A DNA stretch of 64,000 bases. It comes from an uncultured Draconibacterium sp. GTDB lineage: Bacteria > Bacteroidota > Bacteroidia > Bacteroidales > Prolixibacteraceae. Below the pieces are notes generated by a model that did not search any database, was not told the DNA's origin, and worked only from the letters and a program-made list of their open reading frames with translations. Positions 8,450-15,856 of the stretch are shown in pieces (within the stretch, counting starts at the first letter, position 1; each line of letters opens with the position of its first letter). The stretch covers positions 186,001 to 250,000 of the forward strand of contig NZ_OY782038.1 in assembly GCF_963677575.1 (NCBI RefSeq), written 5' to 3'. The position numbers and the translations under genes are program-made.

Positions 8450-9763
8450 ATGAATAATTCACCTCTCGACAAAAAACTTGTTGAAGAAAAGATAGCGCAA
8501 TTGCGCATCCCAGATATTGGTAAAGCATCCATTCGCGAAGTTGTGGCGTTGGTAAACCTGGTTGAAGAAGCCAGCGATTTTAAATACGTTCGCATGGAAA
8601 TGGGTGTTCCCGGGTTACCACCGGCAAAAGTTGGTGTTGAAGCCGAAAAGGACGCTCTCGATCGTGGTGTGTCGGCCATTTACCCAATGGTTGACGGAAT
8701 AAAACCGCTGAAGGAAGAATCATCGAAATTCATCAAAAACTTTTTGAATGTTGATGTGGCGCCGGCAGGATGTATTCCAACTACGGGATCGATGCAGGGA
8801 ACTTATGCCGCATTTATGGCTGCCGGAAACTGCGATAAAAAGAAAGACACCGTTTTGTTTATCGATCCTGGATTTCCGGTGCAGAAACAGCAATTAATGG
8901 TGTTGGGACAGGAATACGAGACTTTTGATGTCTTTAATTATCGTGGTGAAAAGTTGAAGGAAAAATTGGAATCGTACCTTGAAAAAGGCAACATCAATTC
9001 CATTGTTTATTCCAATCCGAATAATCCTGCCTGGATATGTTTTAACGATGAAGAATTAAAAGTTATTGGCGAGTTGGCCAATAAATACGATGTTATCGTA
9101 ATGGAAGACCTGGCGTATTTTGGCATGGATTTTCGCACCGATTTCTCAAAACCGGGCGTAGCGCCTTATCCTCCGTCAGTAGCTCATTACACTGATAATT
9201 ATGTGCTGTTTATCAGCAGCTCGAAAATATTCTCGTATGCCGGTCAACGCATTGGTATAATGGCTATTTCGGATAAATTGTTTAGCCGCGATTATCCCGA
9301 TTTGCAGGAACGTTTTAAAGGAACAACCTTTGGTGCTACTATCACTTTGCGTTTGTTGTATTCGCTTTCGTCGGGTACTAGTCATTCGGCACAATGGGCA
9401 CTTGCTGCTATGTTTAAAGCTGCAAACGAAGGTGAGTTCGATTTTGTAGAAGGCGTAAAAGCTTATGGCGAACGTGCCAAAGAAATGAAACGCCTTTTCC
9501 TGGGAAACGGTTTTAAGGTGGTTTACGAAAACGATTTGGGCGTACCGATTGCCGATGGTTTCTATTTCACGATCGGTTATCCGGGAATGACAGGAAATGA
9601 GTTGGTTGCCAACTTGCTGTTCTACGGAATTAGTGCCATCGCGCTCGATAATACCGGTAGTGATGAAGAAGGCATTCGCGCTTGTGTTTCGTTTGTGCTG
9701 CCACACCAGCTTGGCGACCTTGAAGAGCGCCTGAAATTGTTTAACGAGAATTTTTCAAAATAA
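8450..9763 (+). CDS. PLP-dependent aminotransferase class I/II
   Basis: A 437-aa fold-type I aminotransferase. SNPNNPAW carries the conserved Asn of the PLP site, VMEDLAYFGMDF the Asp and Tyr that contact PLP, and SSSKIFSYAGQRIG the Schiff-base lysine K259. C-terminal GIRACVSF provides the substrate carboxylate Arg. The position next to pheA suggests an aromatic or aspartate aminotransferase, as in the Bacteroides pheA-aminotransferase-tyrA-aroF cluster, but tyrA and aroF are not here. Substrate is inferred only. Confidence 0.88.
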   Translation: MNNSPLDKKLVEEKIAQLRIPDIGKASIREVVALVNLVEEASDFKYVRMEMGVPGLPPAKVGVEAEKDALDRGVSAIYPMVDGIKPLKEESSKFIKNFLNVDVAPAGCIPTTGSMQGTYAAFMAAGNCDKKKDTVLFIDPGFPVQKQQLMVLGQEYETFDVFNYRGEKLKEKLESYLEKGNINSIVYSNPNNPAWICFNDEELKVIGELANKYDVIVMEDLAYFGMDFRTDFSKPGVAPYPPSVAHYTDNYVLFISSSKIFSYAGQRIGIMAISDKLFSRDYPDLQERFKGTTFGATITLRLLYSLSSGTSHSAQWALAAMFKAANEGEFDFVEGVKAYGERAKEMKRLFLGNGFKVVYENDLGVPIADGFYFTIGYPGMTGNELVANLLFYGISAIALDNTGSDEEGIRACVSFVLPHQLGDLEERLKLFNENFSK

Positions 9764-9770
9764 ACCTTTT

Positions 9771-9842
9771 GTCATTTCGAACGGGAGCAGCGAGAGAGAA
9801 ATCTGTTTGAAATAGATTTCTTTCCGTTTCTCCTCGAAATGA
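9771..9842. repeat. palindromic intergenic repeat (GTCATTTCGA type)
   Basis: Outer arms TCATTTCGA (9772-9780) and TCGAAATGA (9834-9842) are exact inverted repeats; an inner pair AGAAATCT (9797-9804) and AGATTTCT (9814-9821) forms a second stem. Elements with these words are scattered in many Bacteroidota intergenic regions. The 3' arm contains an in-frame ATG (9839) that could be mistaken for the start of the next gene. Confidence 0.7.
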
Positions 9843-9862
9843 GAGAAGAAGATGACAAAGGA

Positions 9863-10429
9863 ATGGATAGACAAAAGATAATCTCGCGATTTGAGCATAC
9901 CCTGAGTTTGATTGATACTTTCAATTTAAAGAATGAACCGGTGGTACTTAAAAAGGGCGAATTGTTTATTGATTACGGCGAGAAGAACAAGAAGCTGGGT
10001 ATATTGCTTGATGGTCTTCTTTATGCTTCCTATCTGTCTGACAGCGGTACTGAGTGGGTATCGCGTTTTTTCTTTCCACCCAACAACTTTATTGTAAGTA
10101 ACCACCGCGGATTTATGCTGGGTAAAGACTCAACCGAAGCGATCCGTGCGTACGAAGACTCGAGATTGATCTTTATTGAAAAGGAAGAGTTTAAAACTTT
10201 ACTCGATGAGAATCATAAGTTTGAACGTACTGTGCGTATTCTTGCCGAAGAAAGCTACATTCAGGCAATGGACCGTATTCACTCGTTTCAATCGCTGAAC
10301 GCAGAGCAACGTATTCGCAAGTTTTTTGTAGAATATCCTGAGCTGGCTCAGAAGTTGCAGCGCCAGCACATTGCTTCTTATCTCGGTATTCACCGAAACA
10401 TCTTAACCCGTATTTTATATAAACTGTAG
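9863..10429 (+). CDS. Crp/Fnr family transcriptional regulator
   Basis: A 188-aa regulator with a cyclic-nucleotide-binding-like beta-roll (about 15-115, starting LKKGELFIDYG) and a C-terminal HTH of about 30 residues ending QRQHIASYLGIHRNILTRIL. The beta-roll lacks an obvious phosphate-binding RxS/T motif and there is no Fnr-type Cys cluster, as in most Bacteroidota Crp/Fnr paralogues. I prefer the ATG at 9863, directly preceded by AAAGGA, over the ATG at 9839 because that codon lies in the repeat arm. It ends 2 bp before the convergent mscS gene. Targets unknown. Confidence 0.85.
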   Translation: MDRQKIISRFEHTLSLIDTFNLKNEPVVLKKGELFIDYGEKNKKLGILLDGLLYASYLSDSGTEWVSRFFFPPNNFIVSNHRGFMLGKDSTEAIRAYEDSRLIFIEKEEFKTLLDENHKFERTVRILAEESYIQAMDRIHSFQSLNAEQRIRKFFVEYPELAQKLQRQHIASYLGIHRNILTRILYKL

Positions 10430-10431
10430 GT

Positions 10432-11268
10432 TTATTTTTTGCCAGTTGTGTTCATAACCGGAAAAGGTTTGGTAGCCTCGCCGGTATAGAGTGTAACATG
10501 CGGGAAAGGAATCTCAATTCCTTCAGCATCAAAACGGGCTTTTATTTCCTGGAAAATGGAGTTTTTCACTTTCAGGTAGTTTGGTTTTTCGAACCAAACA
10601 CCCAGCAGAATATCGATACCGCTGGCTCCAAAATCTTTAAATACGATGAGTGGTTCAGGTTCGTCTAAACTCAATGGATTTGCTTTTGCCACTTCTTCCA
10701 GCAGTATTTTTACTCGTCCCAGATCTTCTTTATAGGCAACGCTAACGTTAAAATCGAGGCGCCGGATAGGGAAGCGCGTAACATTTATCAACTCGGTAGA
10801 AATTATGGTCTGATTTGGAATTCGCAAAAGCTGGTTATCAAAAGTTCGTATTTTAATGGATAGCAGATCGATGCTAAAAACAATTCCTGCTTTATCGCCA
10901 ACTTTAATTACATCACCAATCTCGAACGACTTTTCTCCAACAAGGAAAAATCCGCTTACGATATTACCAATGCTGGTTTGCGAGGCAACACCTATAACAA
11001 GCCCGATAACACCCGCAGCACCAAAGAAAGGAGCCGGGTTAATTTTTAATTGGGCAATAACAATGAATGCCAGTAACAGAAAACCGGAGTAATAAACGAG
11101 GCGTTGAATGATCATTTTTCGTTGTTGCGACAGCGATTTTGGTAGTAGCTTTTTCACAACAAATGCCAGCGCATAAATAATTGCAACACCAACCACCAAA
11201 ATGATCAGTGCCCACATCAATCTTTGCAGATTTTCAGCATTAAAATATTTCGAAAAGTCAAATTCCAT
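10432..11268 (-). CDS. small-conductance mechanosensitive channel, MscS family
   Basis: A 278-aa inner-membrane tension-gated channel that relieves hypo-osmotic shock. Three membrane segments are seen (about 17-38, 58-77, 82-110), the third being the Gly/Ala-rich pore helix AAGVIGLVIGVASQTSIGNI. The cytoplasmic beta domain follows with the family signature FEIGDVIKVGDKAG and RIPNQTI, then the C-terminal alpha/beta domain. Its ATG overlaps the TAA of the upstream DUF432-like gene by one base, so the two are translationally coupled. Confidence 0.93.
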   Translation of the reverse strand: MEFDFSKYFNAENLQRLMWALIILVVGVAIIYALAFVVKKLLPKSLSQQRKMIIQRLVYYSGFLLLAFIVIAQLKINPAPFFGAAGVIGLVIGVASQTSIGNIVSGFFLVGEKSFEIGDVIKVGDKAGIVFSIDLLSIKIRTFDNQLLRIPNQTIISTELINVTRFPIRRLDFNVSVAYKEDLGRVKILLEEVAKANPLSLDEPEPLIVFKDFGASGIDILLGVWFEKPNYLKVKNSIFQEIKARFDAEGIEIPFPHVTLYTGEATKPFPVMNTTGKK

Positions 11269-12035
11269 TATTCAGAACGATAAATGTTTTTAATAAAAAG
11301 GAAATTAATTTTTAACAAGCTTTTACCTTCCGGATTTCGTGGTTTGGCAACAATATCGTGGTTTTCACCGTGAAAAGCTTTTGCGAATCCATAGTTTACC
11401 GAGCTCAAATGATCTTTGCCTTTGTATTCCAGTTTCACCTGGCTGGTAACAAGATGATTGCTAAACTTTACCAAATTCATCTGATCAACACGAATAATCA
11501 ATCGCTCGATATCGAGAGCAGCATTGTCGTTATTAAAAACGGTTATGGGACAAATGGCAAATAGCTCATCTTCTTCAATTGATTTAAAATCGAGAAAGTG
11601 ATCGGATTCAAGAGCAAAAGCAGCCTCGCCGTTTACCGGTTCTCCAAACCAGGTGTTCGAAATTTGTTGCAAGGGAAATTCTGCCAATAGGTTTTCATCC
11701 TGCTTTTTACTGGCGTATACCTGAAGAATCAGCGGAATCTTTACAAAAAAAGTTAATCGTTGTTTGGGTGAAATTATTATCCGACTGTTCTTAAAAATCA
11801 TTGGTTTTACAGGCAGGGCAGGAGCCAAAATCAGTCGGTTCGATTTCCCGGAGTGGTAATAAGTTCCGTCAATAATTTCGTTGGAATCGATTTCCTGTCC
11901 GTTTATATTGTCAAACGATTTTAGGTACCATCCTTCTTCATTGCGCTTAATTCCCAGCGTAAAGATGCTGTAGTTGATTAAGTCGCTTTCGCCCGGATTG
12001 AGTTGCTTTTTTCCGTATATAGATACTTTCTCCAT
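11268..12035 (-). CDS. DUF432-like protein coupled to MscS
   Basis: A 255-aa soluble beta-rich protein without signal peptide or membrane segment. The features APALPVKPM, FVKIPLILQVYA and TWFGEPVNGEAAFAL resemble the DUF432 family, which is repeatedly encoded beside MscS channels. Here it overlaps mscS by one base, strong evidence of joint function. A cytoplasmic accessory or regulatory subunit of the channel is an inference. Family call is from memory of motifs and should be tested by profile search. Confidence 0.6.
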   Translation of the reverse strand: MEKVSIYGKKQLNPGESDLINYSIFTLGIKRNEEGWYLKSFDNINGQEIDSNEIIDGTYYHSGKSNRLILAPALPVKPMIFKNSRIIISPKQRLTFFVKIPLILQVYASKKQDENLLAEFPLQQISNTWFGEPVNGEAAFALESDHFLDFKSIEEDELFAICPITVFNNDNAALDIERLIIRVDQMNLVKFSNHLVTSQVKLEYKGKDHLSSVNYGFAKAFHGENHDIVAKPRNPEGKSLLKINFLFIKNIYRSE

Positions 12036-12091
12036 AGTCAGATTTTGATAAATAAAATTACCAATTTTTTGGTCTGAAAAATCATATGTTG

Positions 12092-12112
12092 AAAAAATCC
12101 GGCATTGCCGGA
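12092..12112 (-). terminator. intrinsic terminator downstream of yccF-like gene
   Basis: On the minus strand the stem TCCGGC/GCCGGA (12112-12107 with 12103-12098, 3-base loop) is followed by six T. It sits about 90 bp beyond the stop of the YccF-like gene. Confidence 0.7.
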
Positions 12113-12204
12113 CTGATTTCTATAGATTTTATTTTGTTTTAATATAACCTGAAAAACTATCGATTGTTTGAGAGTGCTGAGCGAATTAACCCAAATGATC
12201 CGGT

Positions 12205-12573
12205 TTAAACAATTCTTCTGCCAAAAGGAGTTAGTGCCAGCGATGCCATTTTAAAGTGTTGTTTTGCCCAAGGAATACCAATAATAGTAATTCCTAAAAG
12301 CAGACCGAACAGCACGTGGGTCAGCATGATCCAGATTCCGCCAATGAATAACCAGATAATATTCATGATCGTTGACAAACAGCCCGGCGCATAGTCCATA
12401 TACTCAATTTTTTGCCCAAAGGGCCACAATGCGAGTATGCCCAATTTAAACGATTGAATACCAAACGGGATTCCAACAATTGTTACGCAAAGTGCGATGC
12501 CTGCAAGCATGTATTCTAAAAAGATGGCAAAACCACCAAATATTAACCAAATTAAGTTTCCTAAAATTTTCAT
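12205..12573 (-). CDS. YccF family inner-membrane protein
   Basis: A 122-aa membrane protein built from two similar halves. Each half starts with NLIWLIFGG- or NIIWLFIGG-type hydrophobic stretch and ends with VGIPFGIQSFKLGILALWPF or GIPWAKQHFKMASLALTPFG. This duplicated GIPxxxQxxKxxxLxxxPFG pattern defines the YccF domain. Function is not established. It begins 12 bp after the glycine-rich membrane protein gene, so they form an operon. Confidence 0.9.
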   Translation of the reverse strand: MKILGNLIWLIFGGFAIFLEYMLAGIALCVTIVGIPFGIQSFKLGILALWPFGQKIEYMDYAPGCLSTIMNIIWLFIGGIWIMLTHVLFGLLLGITIIGIPWAKQHFKMASLALTPFGRRIV

Positions 12574-12585
12574 CTGTTATAATTG

Positions 12586-13005
12586 TTAATTCATTTTCGT
12601 GAAAAAAAGCAAGCCCAGCAACAGAAATAAGAATAATGCAAGTAGAAGTATCACAATCTTTGGCTTTGCATTTTGTTCTGACAGTGTTTGTCGTTTAATC
12701 TTCTTATTGGTTTTGGCCAATTCTTTCTTTTTAAAACTCTCGCCAAGTGCTACGCCAATCGATATTCCAATGCCGGCTCCCAGCGCAATTCCAAGTCCTA
12801 TATTGTCGAGCGCAACACCCAGTGCAATTCCCGGCCCCATTCCAATGGCGTAACCTACGGCAATTCCGCGGCCCATAGCTTTCGAAGCCAACTGGTTATT
12901 TGCGCTATTCATTCCTGCTTTATTTTGTTTGATAAGGATAATTACCAACACAGATAAAAGTAAAATGCCAACGGCCAGTCCTGCAAAGAGTAATGTTGAG
13001 TTCAT
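12586..13005 (-). CDS. glycine-rich membrane protein of unknown function
   Basis: A 139-aa protein with an N-terminal membrane segment (5-26), a central Gly/Ala-rich region (about 45-90) in which GIAVGYAIGMGPGIALGVAL and IGLGIALGAGIGISIGVALG repeat a small-residue pattern, a basic stretch (92-115) and a C-terminal membrane segment (116-136). The central part resembles glycine-zipper repeats that pack or insert in membranes. I do not recognise the family. It is upstream of and operonic with the YccF gene. Confidence 0.65.
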   Translation of the reverse strand: MNSTLLFAGLAVGILLLSVLVIILIKQNKAGMNSANNQLASKAMGRGIAVGYAIGMGPGIALGVALDNIGLGIALGAGIGISIGVALGESFKKKELAKTNKKIKRQTLSEQNAKPKIVILLLALFLFLLLGLLFFTKMN

Positions 13006-13192
13006 CGTTTTCTTTTATTTGTGCTTCAAATCAAAACTAAATTACTTATTTCCGCGATTTTCCAGCTTGCGAAAAAGGTAAATCGCCGATAATTACAGAC
13101 GAGCGTTAAATATTAGGGATTGAACAGGAATTATTGTTTCTGCAGTTGGTAAATACTTTTTAATTTTAGGCTTTTGAATAGAAAGCAGAATT

Positions 13193-13603
13193 ATGATCAC
13201 GCAGAAAGAAATAACACTTCCCACATTTAGGCGCGGCTACCATTTAATTACCCGTTTAATTGAAGAGCAATTGCCGGATTTGCCCGAGAAAGGATTGTTG
13301 CATATTTTGGTAAAACATACGTCGGCCGGTATTACACTGAATGAAAATGCCGACCCGACAGTGCGCAGCGATTTTGAGAATTTTATGAATAAAATGATTC
13401 CTGAGAATGACCCGGTTTATGTACATACTTACGAGGGAGCTGATGATATGCCGGCACATTTAAAATCGTCGGTGATTGGTGCTGAAGTTACGATACCGAT
13501 TACCCGCCATCGGTTAAACTTAGGTACCTGGCAAGGGATTTATTTTGGCGAATTTCGCGATTATGGAGGATCACGACGTATAGTGCTGACTGTATATAGT
13601 TGA
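13193..13603 (+). CDS. YjbQ / UPF0047 family protein
   Basis: A 136-aa cytoplasmic protein with the complete UPF0047 signature: VKHTSAGITLNENADPTVR (41-59), EGADDMPAHLKSS and a closing LGTWQGIYFGEFRDYGGSRR. The His residues of HTSAG, DDMPAH and the C-terminal acidic/basic set are intact. Family members form trimers and have been reported to have weak thiamine phosphate synthase activity in vitro; the physiological role is not settled. Single gene; the 187 bp upstream shows nothing beyond AT-rich spacer. Confidence 0.93.
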   Translation: MITQKEITLPTFRRGYHLITRLIEEQLPDLPEKGLLHILVKHTSAGITLNENADPTVRSDFENFMNKMIPENDPVYVHTYEGADDMPAHLKSSVIGAEVTIPITRHRLNLGTWQGIYFGEFRDYGGSRRIVLTVYS

Positions 13604-13680
13604 TAATATTTTCGATTATAAATGATGGTGTTTTTACGCACTTTTATTATAAATTTACTCTAGAATAAAATTTATGATTC

Positions 13681-13947
13681 ATGAAAATTTCTGTTGACAA
13701 CTATTCTGAAGAAGAATTACAGGAAGAGGGAGTTTTTGAATGGCCTGTTCGTAAACTCGGTGAAGAGAAAATGGATTGGTATTACGAGGAAACAGAGTTG
13801 TGTTATATTGTAGAAGGGGAGGCAGATATAACAACTGAGTTTGAGCTAATAACTGTGCGCGCCGGGGATTTTGTCACCTTCCCGAAAGGGCTTGAGTGTG
13901 TTTGGGATGTAGAGTCCGAGATAGAAATGCACTATTCCTGTGAATAA
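13681..13947 (+). CDS. small cupin-domain protein
   Basis: An 88-aa single-domain cupin of the Cupin_3/DUF861 type. The two cupin motifs are seen as ELCYIVEGEADITTE and TVRAGDFVTFPKGLECVWDV. Most metal-binding His of classical cupins are replaced (Y, E), so metal binding is uncertain. The gene ends 63 bp before the fucosidase start and could be co-transcribed. Function unknown. Confidence 0.8.
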   Translation: MKISVDNYSEEELQEEGVFEWPVRKLGEEKMDWYYEETELCYIVEGEADITTEFELITVRAGDFVTFPKGLECVWDVESEIEMHYSCE

Positions 13948-14010
13948 TCATATTTGCTTTTTAAATATTTTATAAAGTTTGCATCCGGACTAACTATTGA
14001 TTTAAATCTT

Positions 14011-15336
14011 ATGCGAAAGATCTTATTATTGCTAGTGGGGATCATCGCGTCACTTGGTGCAAACTCTCAGGAAATTAGTAAAGAAACTCAGAAAAGGATG
14101 CAGTGGTTTGGCGATGCTAAACTTGGCATTTTTATTCACTGGGGAATTTATTCGGTAAATGGAATTGATGAAAGCTGGTCGTTTTTTAACGACTACATTT
14201 CGTACGACGATTACATGAAACAATTGGCCGGATTCACTGCCGACAAATATAATCCGGGAGAGTGGGCTGAACTGATTGCCGAGAGTGGTGCCAAATACGC
14301 TGTTATTACCACTAAACATCACGATGGAGTGGCACTTTGGGATACCAAATGCAACGATTTAAATGTGGTGGACAAAACGACTGCCGGAAGAGATTTGGTG
14401 GCTCCTTTTGTAAAAGAACTTCGCAAAAACGATTTGAAAGTTGGCTTATATTATTCGTTGCTCGACTGGTCGCACCCTGATTATCCGAATAAAACACGAA
14501 AAGTAAAACGTTACGAAAATGACTCGCTTCGTTGGTCAAATTTTGTCGACTTTAACTTTTGTCAGTTAGAAGAGTTGTCGAAACAATTTAAGCCCGATTT
14601 GTACTGGTTTGACGGCGATTGGGAGCAATCGGCAGAAAAATGGAAAGCAAAAGAATTGAGCGAGTCACTTCGTAAATGGAATAAAGATGTAATTCTGAAC
14701 AGCCGGATTCAGGGCTATGGCGATTATGCTACGCCTGAGCAGGGATTGCCGATAACACGCCCCGATGCGCCGTATTGGGAGTTGTGTATGACCATGAACG
14801 ACAGTTGGGGATATCAGCACAACGACCACAATTATAAAACACCGAACCAGGTTATTCGTATTTTAGTGGATTGTATAAATAAAGGTGGTAATTTGTTGTT
14901 GGATATTGGCCCAAAAGCTGATGGGACAATACCGGATGAGCAGGTTGATATTTTAAAAGAACTGGGGCGCTGGACCAATAAACATGCCGAAGCGATTTAC
15001 GGAACGCAGGCTGGAATCCCATACGAACATTATTACGGACCAACTGCGCTGAAAAAAACCGGGGACATTCTTTATTTATTTGTGCCGCACAAACCAAATG
15101 GTTCGCTGGTACTGAAAGGAATTAAAAATAAGATTAACCGGATGTGGGTAGTTGGCAACGGTACCAAATTAAACTGGGATGTAAAAATGAAACAATACTG
15201 GAGTTCTGTTCCGGGTATCGTTTATATTGATGTTCCGGACAAAGTACTCGATGAGCAGGTTACGGTAATTGCCGTTCTTCTCGACGGAAAAGTAGATCTT
15301 TACCGCGAGCAGGGACAAGTGATTGAGAGTAACTAA
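14011..15336 (+). CDS. alpha-L-fucosidase, glycoside hydrolase family 29
   Basis: Exported retaining fucosidase of 441 aa. Signal peptide is residues 1-19 (MRKILLLLVGIIASLGANSQ). The GH29 landmarks are FGDAKLGIFIHWGIYSV (33-49), YAVITTKHHDGVALWDT (96-112) and DLYWFDGDWE (196-205), in which D201 is the expected nucleophile. Length fits a catalytic domain with a short C-terminal beta domain. An earlier in-frame ATG at 13954 adds 19 residues and would spoil the signal peptide, so 14011 is preferred. No SusC/D pair or sulfatase is adjacent, so this is a stand-alone gene rather than a PUL. Confidence 0.93.
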   Translation: MRKILLLLVGIIASLGANSQEISKETQKRMQWFGDAKLGIFIHWGIYSVNGIDESWSFFNDYISYDDYMKQLAGFTADKYNPGEWAELIAESGAKYAVITTKHHDGVALWDTKCNDLNVVDKTTAGRDLVAPFVKELRKNDLKVGLYYSLLDWSHPDYPNKTRKVKRYENDSLRWSNFVDFNFCQLEELSKQFKPDLYWFDGDWEQSAEKWKAKELSESLRKWNKDVILNSRIQGYGDYATPEQGLPITRPDAPYWELCMTMNDSWGYQHNDHNYKTPNQVIRILVDCINKGGNLLLDIGPKADGTIPDEQVDILKELGRWTNKHAEAIYGTQAGIPYEHYYGPTALKKTGDILYLFVPHKPNGSLVLKGIKNKINRMWVVGNGTKLNWDVKMKQYWSSVPGIVYIDVPDKVLDEQVTVIAVLLDGKVDLYREQGQVIESN

Positions 15337-15343
15337 AAACGCT

Positions 15344-15781
15344 TTAACTTATTGTAAGTATATCGCCGTCTTTCTGCACGTTATACTTCTTCAAACTGGC
15401 AGTTGCCGGCCCGTTTATTACAGCTCCGGCTGTTGTATAACGCGATGAATGACAAGGGCAGAGCACATCGCCATCAGTATGAACATAGGCCACAGTACAC
15501 CCTTGGTGTGTACATATTTTTGAAAGCGCCAAATAAGTATTTTCGCTGGTTCGGAAGATCATAATATTTCCTGCGTATGCATAGCCGCCAATGGTCCCCA
15601 GATCTTCGTATGTTGAGCTGGTAAGATCGATAGTTACATCGGTATTCGGTTCATTTGGATTGTTCGGATCGTTTGGCACGAAATCGTCATCGCTACTGGA
15701 GCAAGCACTTAATATTACAGGAACAGTTAAAAGAATGCTGCCACTGTAAGCAAACTTTTTGATGAATTCTTTTCTTTCCAT
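15344..15781 (-). CDS. Rieske [2Fe-2S] lipoprotein
   Basis: A 145-aa exported Rieske protein. N-terminal hydrophobic stretch ends in the lipobox LSAC (C27), followed by an Asp/Asn/Pro linker. Cluster ligands are C90 and H92 (ICTHQGC) and C108 and H111 (LCPCH); C95 and C110 could form the disulfide seen in bc1-type Rieske proteins. Single-domain Rieske lipoproteins like this are common in Bacteroidota, with unknown redox partners. It converges on the fucosidase gene with a 7-bp gap. Confidence 0.9.
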   Translation of the reverse strand: MERKEFIKKFAYSGSILLTVPVILSACSSSDDDFVPNDPNNPNEPNTDVTIDLTSSTYEDLGTIGGYAYAGNIMIFRTSENTYLALSKICTHQGCTVAYVHTDGDVLCPCHSSRYTTAGAVINGPATASLKKYNVQKDGDILTIS

Positions 15782-15856
15782 AAAATCGTTTTATTGGATG
15801 TTTGAAAATATAAACACCAAAAAGTATTTTAATGTTCGAAAAGAAGTATTCAGAAT

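Noticed and set aside
13954..14010. Earlier ATG for the fucosidase
   Set aside because: Places 19 residues before an ideal signal peptide.
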